DNA of 9,419 nt from an uncultured Phycisphaerales bacterium (GTDB lineage Bacteria; Planctomycetota; Phycisphaerae; Phycisphaerales; SM1A02): positions 1 through 9,419 of the forward strand of contig CAMPIL010000124.1 of assembly GCA_946886375.1 (NCBI GenBank), in the 5' to 3' direction. How positions within the stretch are numbered: the stretch's first letter is position 1; each line of letters starts with the position of its first letter. Shown in pieces: positions 1 through 5,462 of this stretch. The notes beneath the pieces were generated by a model. That model ran no database searches and was not told the DNA's origin. It worked only from the letters and a program-made list of their open reading frames with translations. The translations under genes and the position numbers were made by a program.

Positions 1-928
1 CCAGCACTCGATCGATGTGCTGGTCGGTCGGCTTCTTGGAAACGTACACGATGCTCTGGCCATCGGGCATGAAGGCGGGTTCAGTGTGATCGTAGAAGCC
101 GCTGGTCAAGCGTCGGACCGAGGTTTGCTGCACCGGCAGGCCGGGCGCATCAGGATCGACCAGGAACAGGTGCGTGAAGCGCAGCGTGCCGCGCAGATGC
201 TGCTCGTCCTGAAATTCGATTCGCGTGATGGAGGTGGGATTCAGTTCGTTTGAGTTTCGCTCAAGCCAGGCGCGAATCTGCTCGCGCGTGCCGTCGGGTC
301 GAGGTTTCACAGCCGCATTGGTTGCAGCGTCCTTCCACGCGCGCTTGGGCCGCTCGGTGGGCCAGGCCGGCACACCTTCGACCTCATCAAGTTTCAGGCT
401 TGAACTCACCAGCAGTCGCCGACCGTCAGGCGACCAGCGCGGATTGCTGCAGCCGTTGGTGAAGTCGGTTAGTTGCTGCGCCTCGCCGCCGTCCACAGGC
501 ATGATCCAGATTTGTGCGCTGGATTCAGTCTCGCGCGGGTGGCGGCCGGTGATGTTGTTGTGAGCGGTCTTCGACGAAGCGTCGCGGACAAACGCAATTC
601 GCTTGCCGTCGGGAGAAAGCGATGGCGAAACATCCATGCGGTCGCCGAAGGTCAGTTGCCGTGGCGAGGCGTTCGCATCACCCAAGTCCAGGATGAACAA
701 GTGCGACTGGTAGCGATATGCCGGCTCCGCGTCGGGTTCGGCGGGGTTCTCCGGCGGGATGGTGGCGATGGACCTGACCGCGAACACCGCACGCTGGCCG
801 TCGCGAGCCATGTCAATGGAACTGACTGAACGGATGCGAAGCAGATCGGTGGTCACGATCGGCTGGGTGCCCGCGTTCGCAATCCGGGCAATCAACAGCA
901 CAACAATCACGCAACATTGGCGAAGCAT
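1..928 (-). CDS. S9-family (prolyl oligopeptidase/acylaminoacyl-peptidase-like) exported peptidase, N-terminal part only
   Basis: The minus-strand frame is open from an ATG at 928 to the left edge: 309 residues, with no stop inside the window. Residues 1-19 form a signal peptide (hydrophobic core CVIVVLLIA, then ANA before Gly20), so export is predicted. The rest reads as a beta-propeller with PD40-type repeats: SPDG at 105-108 and 166-169, and MPDG at 287-290, each followed by a beta strand such as KRIAFV. Segments like ITRIEF (234-239), THLFLVD (252-258) and RRLTSGFYDHTEPAF (272-286) match the propeller of S9C serine peptidases, which cleave short peptides. The Ser-Asp-His catalytic domain would lie beyond the edge and is not seen, so a TolB-like propeller without peptidase activity remains possible. 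No in-frame start and no Shine-Dalgarno lie just upstream. The gene follows the trxA terminator by 37 bases. Confidence 0.82.
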   Translation of the reverse strand, partial: MLRQCCVIVVLLIARIANAGTQPIVTTDLLRIRSVSSIDMARDGQRAVFAVRSIATIPPENPAEPDAEPAYRYQSHLFILDLGDANASPRQLTFGDRMDVSPSLSPDGKRIAFVRDASSKTAHNNITGRHPRETESSAQIWIMPVDGGEAQQLTDFTNGCSNPRWSPDGRRLLVSSSLKLDEVEGVPAWPTERPKRAWKDAATNAAVKPRPDGTREQIRAWLERNSNELNPTSITRIEFQDEQHLRGTLRFTHLFLVDPDAPGLPVQQTSVRRLTSGFYDHTEPAFMPDGQSIVYVSKKPTDQHIDRVL

Positions 929-934
929 GATTGC

Positions 935-940
935 ATCATA
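935..940 (-). promoter_or_regulatory. Candidate -10 hexamer for the S9 peptidase gene, leaderless position
   Basis: Read on the minus strand the hexamer is TATGAT, 5 of 6 matches to TATAAT. Transcription starting about 7 bases downstream would begin at the ATG (928), giving a leaderless mRNA, which fits the absence of a Shine-Dalgarno. No good -35 box is present at 17-18 bases (GCTGGG/GGCTGG), so the call is weak. Confidence 0.22.
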
Positions 941-965
941 CTTGATGGCGCAACGGGCCCAGCCC

Positions 966-1002
966 AAAAACAACCATCCGCGCCGACGGGCGCGAATGGT
1001 TG
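966..1002 (-). terminator. Rho-independent terminator of trxA
   Basis: Arms 971-984 and 989-1002 pair over 14 positions with a single C/A mismatch around the 4-base loop 985-988. On the minus strand the hairpin is followed directly by five T (966-970). It begins 20 bases past the trxA stop. It should separate trxA from the downstream peptidase gene. Confidence 0.85.
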
Positions 1003-1021
1003 AGGTGGAATATCGAATGAG

Positions 1022-1357
1022 TTACGCGCTGACGAGTTGATCCAGCGCGGTCTTGAACTGGTCCTTGGACGTCAGGCCGACGAATTTCTTCTGCACCTGG
1101 CCGTTCTTGAACAACAGAACGGTGGGAATCGCCTGAATGCCGTATTTCACGGAGATTTCGCGGTTGGAATCGGTGTCCACCTTGCCGACTTTCGCTTTGC
1201 CTTCGTATTCCGTGGCGAGTTGATCGATGGTGGGACTGAGCATGCGACACGGTTGGCACCATTCGGCCCAGAAGTCCACAAGCACGGGCTTGTCGGAATC
1301 GAGCACCTCGTTCTGGAAGTTGCTGTCGGTCAGTTCATGCACTGCTTTGGTGGCCAT
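1022..1357 (-). CDS. trxA: Thioredoxin with WCQPC active site
   Basis: This is a 111-residue single-domain thioredoxin, close to the usual length, with no signal peptide, so it is cytoplasmic. It reduces protein disulfides using electrons from thioredoxin reductase. Key features are the buried Asp28 in VDFW, the redox pair Cys34 and Cys37 in WCQPC, the cis-proline Pro78 in AIPTV, and the C-terminal helix. The ATG at 1357 is preferred to the longer in-frame start at 1390. It has an AGGAG 7 bases upstream, and the extension would overlap the predicted promoters and transcript start. The first residue between the cysteines is Gln rather than the usual Gly (CGPC), and the CAA codon is clear. The gene has its own promoters and a terminator, so it is probably monocistronic. 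Confidence 0.96.
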   Translation of the reverse strand: MATKAVHELTDSNFQNEVLDSDKPVLVDFWAEWCQPCRMLSPTIDQLATEYEGKAKVGKVDTDSNREISVKYGIQAIPTVLLFKNGQVQKKFVGLTSKDQFKTALDQLVSA

Positions 1358-1364
1358 GTTCCTG

Positions 1365-1369
1365 CTCCT
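1365..1369 (-). promoter_or_regulatory. Ribosome binding site of trxA
   Basis: AGGAG on the minus strand lies 7 bases before the ATG at 1357. It decides the start in favour of the 111-residue form over the upstream in-frame start at 1390. Confidence 0.75.
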
Positions 1370-1384
1370 GAGTTCAACGGCTGA

Positions 1385-1413
1385 ATTCAAGTAAGTGTAG
1401 CACCCGCTGTCAA
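1385..1413 (-). promoter_or_regulatory. trxA promoter P2 (sigma-70 type)
   Basis: On the minus strand a perfect TTGACA -35 box (1408-1413) is followed after 17 bases by TTGAAT (1385-1390), 4 of 6 to the -10 consensus. The predicted transcript start near 1378 gives a leader of about 20 bases containing the AGGAG site. Confidence 0.5.
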
Positions 1414-1421
1414 GGTCTCAA
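1394..1421 (-). promoter_or_regulatory. trxA promoter P1, overlapping P2
   Basis: On the minus strand TTGAGA (1416-1421, 5 of 6) and TACACT (1394-1399, 4 of 6) are separated by 16 bases. This pair is shifted about 8-9 bases upstream of P2 and interleaved with it. The predicted transcript start is near 1387. Confidence 0.4.
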
Positions 1422-1493
1422 GCGACGGCGCGGCCGGTGAAAACGAGGCCTTCCGAAAGCGCGGGAATACACACGCCACAATGGCAGTTGCAC

Positions 1494-2396
1494 TCAACCG
1501 AGCGCCCTCGCGACCGCCAGGGCCTGCCGATGGGCTGCAACGTCATGCACGCGGAACAGGCGCACGCCGGCCAGATAGTGCGCCACGCTGATGGCAAGCG
1601 TGCCGTTGATGCGCCTGCTCGGATCGCATTCGCCAGACGCCGCACCGATGAAACTCTTGCGGCTGGCCGCGCTCAGAATCGGATAACCCATCGCCATCAA
1701 CTCGCCAACTCGGCGAGCCAGTTCATAATTCTGCTCCACGTTCTTGCCGAAGCCCAGTCCCGGATCAACCACGATGCCGCGCGGGTCAATGCCTGCACCA
1801 ACCGCCTGGCGGCAACGGCCATCGAGAAATCTTCGCACCGCTCCCACGACATCGCCTGCGTAATCCGGCGCGGCGACGTATTGATCGCTGTAGTTGTCCT
1901 GCCCCGGTGAGGTTCGGCGATGCATGAGGATAATGCCGCAGTGCCACGATGATGCAAGCGCGAACATGCGTGGATCGTCGCGCCCTGCGGAAATGTCGTT
2001 GATGACGTTTGCCCCGGCATCCAACGCAGCCTGTGCCACTTTTTCGCTGGTCGTGTCGATGGAAATCAACAACTCGCTGGAGGCCGCGCGTTTGCGAATG
2101 GCCTGGATCACGGGAATCGTCCGGCGAATCTGTTCCGCGGCGTCCACCGGGGCAGCCCCGGGGCGAGTCGATTCGCCGCCCACATCAATCATGCAGGCGC
2201 CTTCATCGCGCATGCGCAGCGCAGCATCCGCAGCCGCATCGCCCGTGGCGTACTTCCCGCCATCTGAGAAACTGTCTGGCGTTAGGTTGAGGATGCCCAT
2301 CAACCGCGGCTGGTCCAGCGATAATTCCCGATCAGGGGCGATGCGCCACGACAGCGATTGATGTTGAACCTGGTTCATGTGGGCAGGTGCGTTCAC
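1494..2396 (-). CDS. folP: Dihydropteroate synthase
   Basis: This 300-residue cytoplasmic TIM-barrel enzyme condenses 6-hydroxymethyl-7,8-dihydropterin diphosphate with p-aminobenzoate to give dihydropteroate in folate synthesis; it is the sulfonamide target. Family motifs appear in order: ILNLTPDSFSDGG (35-47), DVGGESTRPGA (71-81), ISIDTT (111-116), NDIS (133-136), LMHRR (157-161), DPGLGFGK (211-218), SRKSFIG (245-251) and RVHD (282-285). Length is slightly above the usual 270-285 because of about 15 extra N-terminal residues. The chosen start is GTG at 2396, which overlaps the stop of the upstream secreted-protein gene as GTGA and implies translational coupling. The alternative ATG at 2378 (residue 7) has no clear Shine-Dalgarno either. 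No convincing intrinsic terminator follows the stop. Confidence 0.96.
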   Translation of the reverse strand: MNAPAHMNQVQHQSLSWRIAPDRELSLDQPRLMGILNLTPDSFSDGGKYATGDAAADAALRMRDEGACMIDVGGESTRPGAAPVDAAEQIRRTIPVIQAIRKRAASSELLISIDTTSEKVAQAALDAGANVINDISAGRDDPRMFALASSWHCGIILMHRRTSPGQDNYSDQYVAAPDYAGDVVGAVRRFLDGRCRQAVGAGIDPRGIVVDPGLGFGKNVEQNYELARRVGELMAMGYPILSAASRKSFIGAASGECDPSRRINGTLAISVAHYLAGVRLFRVHDVAAHRQALAVARALG

Positions 2397-4084
2397 GGCA
2401 TTGGTTCAGCGCCGTTGCCATCATCCATTTCGTCGTCCGGCGCTTCGGGCTGGAACTGAATGGCCTGGTCCAGCGCCAACGCCAGGACGCCCGCGGGCAC
2501 GATGAGGGCGCCTTCGGCGCCGCGGTCGATCACCGCTGCGCCGAATCCGATCGGCGGGAGATTGGGATCGATGTCAGGCATCGCAGCCTCTTCGCCAAAC
2601 GAAGCCGCGATCTCCCGGGCCAGTTGCGCCATCTGCGACACGCCCAGGTACGCCTCGAACGAAGCGCCCTGGGGCATCAGCGCGTGCATGGTTCGAAACG
2701 CCGGATACGACTGTAGTGATGATGTGCCGCCCGACGCCGCATCCAGCGCGGCCTTGAGCACCGCCGGGCGCTGGCTGAACGTCATCACCACCGAGTCTTC
2801 GGTCTGCTTCACAAATCCGCGCCATCCCGCCGAGCCGAACAGGTTCTGCCATAACACCGAGAATTGGAAATCATCCGCGGCGAATGTCGGCTTGGCATCG
2901 TACACGTCGGCGACTTCATCGGATTGATTGATTCTCTTGTCCGCTTCCCATTTCACCTGCCACGGTTCTTGAGCATTGCTCTGAAGAGCGAGCAACTGCT
3001 GCCGAATGGCGTCCTTGATCTTTTGCGGCTGAGGCGTTTGGATGACCAGCACCGCATCGTTGAGGAGGCCGCCGCTCAATCCCGCGGGACTCGGATACGC
3101 CGCGAATTGAACGGCGTGCACATCGGACATCCACTGCGGCGGCGGGTTCAGGTTCAGCAGTTGCGCCAGGCTCGCAAGCCCTGAAATTCCATTGATGCCG
3201 GATACATCCAGAGATGCAGCGAAATAGAACGGCTTGTTCGGCAGCCGCGACATGGGCTGCGCGGCCGGTTCGCCTGCCTTCAGTGCCGCGGCGGGGCTGT
3301 CGGCCCTGAATCGCACCAGTGAGCGCGAGATCAAACCCAGCGCGTCGAAGTCGAGCGTGCGCACGCCGATTTCCATCTCTTCAAACAGCGGCAAGGCGAC
3401 CAATTCCTCAGCGGGCAGCGGCATGCCCGCTTGGGCCGCGTGTGATGTGAGCATCGAAAATGCCTGTCGCAGGCCCTCAGGCATGCCGATGATCACCACT
3501 TCGCCGCTGGTCAGCACGGATTGGGCGCGCTCGCCGAGCAACGGAATCAACGATTCGCGCATTCCATTTCCGGGGCGATACTCCCGCACCGCCTGTGCGA
3601 TGGGGGACAGCGCTACGTGCCCATCCAATGTCTTTGCGTACACCGTCGTGCCGCTGGGCAACGTGTATGCATCGCCGTCGTGCGCAGTGAAATTGCCATC
3701 GAGAAACGTTTGTGCATCGCTCACCGGAACCAGGTACACCCATTGGGGCTGGTCGGCGCCGCCCAATTGCACGATGGCCAGCGCACCGGCGTCATTGATT
3801 CCGACGTTGAAGCCGAAGGCTGCCTTCAGTTGATCAATGGGTCGCGATCCCATGAGGATGTTGGCGCGATCCATTCCCTCGAGCATCTGCGTGAGCTGAT
3901 CGCTCAATCGCTTGAGGTTCGGCACGATCGCAGCGCCTTGGGCATCGGCGGGAATGAGATTGAGGATGGAATCAAGTTCCTCCGGCGCCGCCTGCGGGGC
4001 CGGGCGCGTGTCCTGCGCCGACGCCGAGTGCACCACCACGATCGCAGCCAGCCACATGGCACACACGCGAAGAATTGCATTCAT
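2393..4084 (-). CDS. Secreted protein of unknown function, 563 residues
   Basis: I do not recognise a named family with certainty. The start is ATG 4084, because GAGGAG lies 8 bases upstream; a GTG at 4093 would sit directly on that site. Residues 1-23 form a signal peptide (MNAILRV, hydrophobic core, SASA before Gln24), so the mature protein is exported. The body alternates hydrophobic strands and short helices, for example AAIVPNL near the N-terminus, then VYLVPVSDAQTFL, EVVIIGMP, FYFAASLDVSG and DAVLVIQTPQP. It has no visible catalytic motif, no cysteine after the signal peptide and no transmembrane helix. It ends in an acidic Pro-rich tail (EAPDDEMDD). The style recalls large secreted DUF3352-like proteins, but that is a guess. 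It is the first gene of a unit with folP, sharing a 4-base overlap, and it diverges from the membrane-protein gene. Confidence 0.88.
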   Translation of the reverse strand: MNAILRVCAMWLAAIVVVHSASAQDTRPAPQAAPEELDSILNLIPADAQGAAIVPNLKRLSDQLTQMLEGMDRANILMGSRPIDQLKAAFGFNVGINDAGALAIVQLGGADQPQWVYLVPVSDAQTFLDGNFTAHDGDAYTLPSGTTVYAKTLDGHVALSPIAQAVREYRPGNGMRESLIPLLGERAQSVLTSGEVVIIGMPEGLRQAFSMLTSHAAQAGMPLPAEELVALPLFEEMEIGVRTLDFDALGLISRSLVRFRADSPAAALKAGEPAAQPMSRLPNKPFYFAASLDVSGINGISGLASLAQLLNLNPPPQWMSDVHAVQFAAYPSPAGLSGGLLNDAVLVIQTPQPQKIKDAIRQQLLALQSNAQEPWQVKWEADKRINQSDEVADVYDAKPTFAADDFQFSVLWQNLFGSAGWRGFVKQTEDSVVMTFSQRPAVLKAALDAASGGTSSLQSYPAFRTMHALMPQGASFEAYLGVSQMAQLAREIAASFGEEAAMPDIDPNLPPIGFGAAVIDRGAEGALIVPAGVLALALDQAIQFQPEAPDDEMDDGNGAEPMP

Positions 4085-4165
4085 GCGAATCACTCCTCAT
4101 TTCCAGGGCGCATCGCGCTGCAAAGTCTATCGCCTTGCCGCACGCGATGCCGTATCGTGTCCTGC
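4085..4165. promoter_or_regulatory. Divergent intergenic region, promoters expected
   Basis: These 81 bases separate two divergent genes and must hold, or sit beside, both of their promoters. I see no convincing -35/-10 pair in either direction. On the plus strand TATCGT (4153-4158) is a 4-of-6 -10 match that would start a transcript at or next to the ATG 4166. On the minus strand TAGACT is a weak -10 without a -35. Confidence 0.3.
4093..4098 (-). promoter_or_regulatory. Ribosome binding site of the secreted-protein gene
   Basis: GAGGAG on the minus strand lies 8 bases before the ATG at 4084. It excludes the overlapping GTG at 4093 as start and so fixes the N-terminus of the signal peptide. 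Confidence 0.75.
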
Positions 4166-5431
4166 ATGGATGAGCCGGCATTGGCTTGGTTGGGAATCGC
4201 TGCGCTGCTGTGCGTGGCGGCGGCATTCACATCGCTTTTGCGTTGGGCCGGGCCCGCGGGGCCCCCGGCTCGCAGCGGCTATGGCTGTTCCATATTGGGT
4301 GGAATTCTGGCAGGCATCGTGCTGGGACCCACCATTTTGGGCCGCGTGCTGCCTGCCGCATATGAAGGATGGGTCGTTGGCGGCACTACCGAGCGCGACG
4401 AGCGCGACCGCCTCATGCGCACTCATGGGGCGGATGAAATTGCCGCCGCCCAGGCCAATCTGCCGGCCGAACAACTCAAAGCGATGCGCGATCAGGCCAA
4501 TCGCGATGTTGAAGCGGCGATGCGCACCTGGCGCGAAGCGCAATGGGAACATCAGAGTGCGCAGCGCACGATCGCACTTTCATTCGCCGCGCTGGTGCTC
4601 TTGGGCGGCGCAGCGTTCACCGTTCGCACGGGCGATCGCCGCCAAAGCCCATTGACCGCGTTGAGCGTGGGCGCGTGGGCAGCCGCATTGCCCGCCGCGG
4701 CATGCGCGGCGGCGATGACGGCGTGGTGGGAATATGCCGCCCCCGAAGCCGCGCTCGTCGCCGCCGCCTGCGCCATCGGGCCGTGGGCATTGAGTGAAAT
4801 CGACCGCGAGGCCGCCGACTCCGCGGAACATGGCGGCGCACGGTTGATTCAGACCTCCGGCCGCATCGCATCGGTCATAGCGCTGGCCTTGGCTTTGTGG
4901 GGCATGTGGTCGCAGCGCGGCGTGCAAGGCTTGTGGTTCTGGCTGCCGCTGGCAGCGCTGCCGGCTGGATGGGGAATCGCATCCATCGGACTCGCACGCA
5001 CAGCAACCGCGCCGCACGCCTCATTTCAACTCATCACGCGCGGCACGATCGAGTTCATTCTGACTCCCGCGCTGGCGGCGCTGATCGCGGTGCGAATTGA
5101 ACTGTTCGATCACTTCGCTATCTGGCCGCTGATCGTCATTTTGGTGGTCAGCGACGACGGGCGCTGGCTGGGCGCGTTCATCGGGGCGATGCTGCTTGGC
5201 CGGCGAAAGGGGTTGCGCACCATGCGGCTGGTGGTCGGATCGATGTCAGCCGGGTTGACCCAACTTGCCGTCACGGCAGTGGCGGCCGCAACGTGGATGA
5301 TTCCCCACCGGCTGCTCATGCCTCTCCTGCTGGGATCACTGCTCATCGAAGTGACTTCGCGGGCGCGAAGGCATTTTGCAGCGGAATTGCGGCGGATGGA
5401 CGAAGAAGCCGACCCCGATCAAGGCTCTTGA
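4166..5431 (+). CDS. Polytopic membrane protein, divergent Kef/CPA2 antiporter-like
   Basis: The protein has 421 residues and about 11 hydrophobic segments. The start ATG 4166 gives MDEPALAW leading into the first membrane segment (6-28); the frame stays open far upstream but only as antisense of the neighbouring gene. Segment 46-63 (GILAGIVLGPTILGRVLP) matches the G-x-L-x-G-x-x-L-G-P signature near the start of Kef-type CPA2 monovalent cation/H+ antiporters. Later order also fits: AIGP at 203-206 where that family has A-T-S-P, and GLRTMRLVVGSMSAGL at 349-364 before the last helices. Two oddities stand out. Residues 72-134 form a charged, probably coiled-coil insertion, and the Asp-Asp ion-binding pair expected near 235-240 is absent (ASVIALAL). 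Transport activity is therefore uncertain. No regulatory TrkA-N domain follows. It is probably co-transcribed with the halogenase-like gene 31 bases downstream. Confidence 0.78.
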   Translation: MDEPALAWLGIAALLCVAAAFTSLLRWAGPAGPPARSGYGCSILGGILAGIVLGPTILGRVLPAAYEGWVVGGTTERDERDRLMRTHGADEIAAAQANLPAEQLKAMRDQANRDVEAAMRTWREAQWEHQSAQRTIALSFAALVLLGGAAFTVRTGDRRQSPLTALSVGAWAAALPAAACAAAMTAWWEYAAPEAALVAAACAIGPWALSEIDREAADSAEHGGARLIQTSGRIASVIALALALWGMWSQRGVQGLWFWLPLAALPAGWGIASIGLARTATAPHASFQLITRGTIEFILTPALAALIAVRIELFDHFAIWPLIVILVVSDDGRWLGAFIGAMLLGRRKGLRTMRLVVGSMSAGLTQLAVTAVAAATWMIPHRLLMPLLLGSLLIEVTSRARRHFAAELRRMDEEADPDQGS

Positions 5432-5462
5432 CTTCCGCGCGTGCATCTCTACTTTGGAACTC

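Noticed and set aside
473..829. A 118-codon plus-strand open frame in the left part
   Set aside because: The opposite strand is a continuous S9 peptidase frame with signal peptide and PD40 repeats, so this is a shadow.
1422..1493. Possible terminator between folP and trxA
   Set aside because: Only short GCCA/TGGC and GGCC self-complementary pieces occur, without a T-run after them. Some folP transcripts may read into trxA.
3234..3833. A 199-codon plus-strand open frame
   Set aside because: It is a shadow of the secreted-protein gene on the other strand, Ser-rich with no domain and no ribosome binding site.
3521..4165. Plus-strand open frame continuing 215 codons upstream of the membrane-protein start
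   Set aside because: It lies antisense to the signal-peptide end of the secreted-protein gene and crosses the divergent gap. Its residues are Arg/His-rich and lack family character. The membrane protein begins naturally at ATG 4166.
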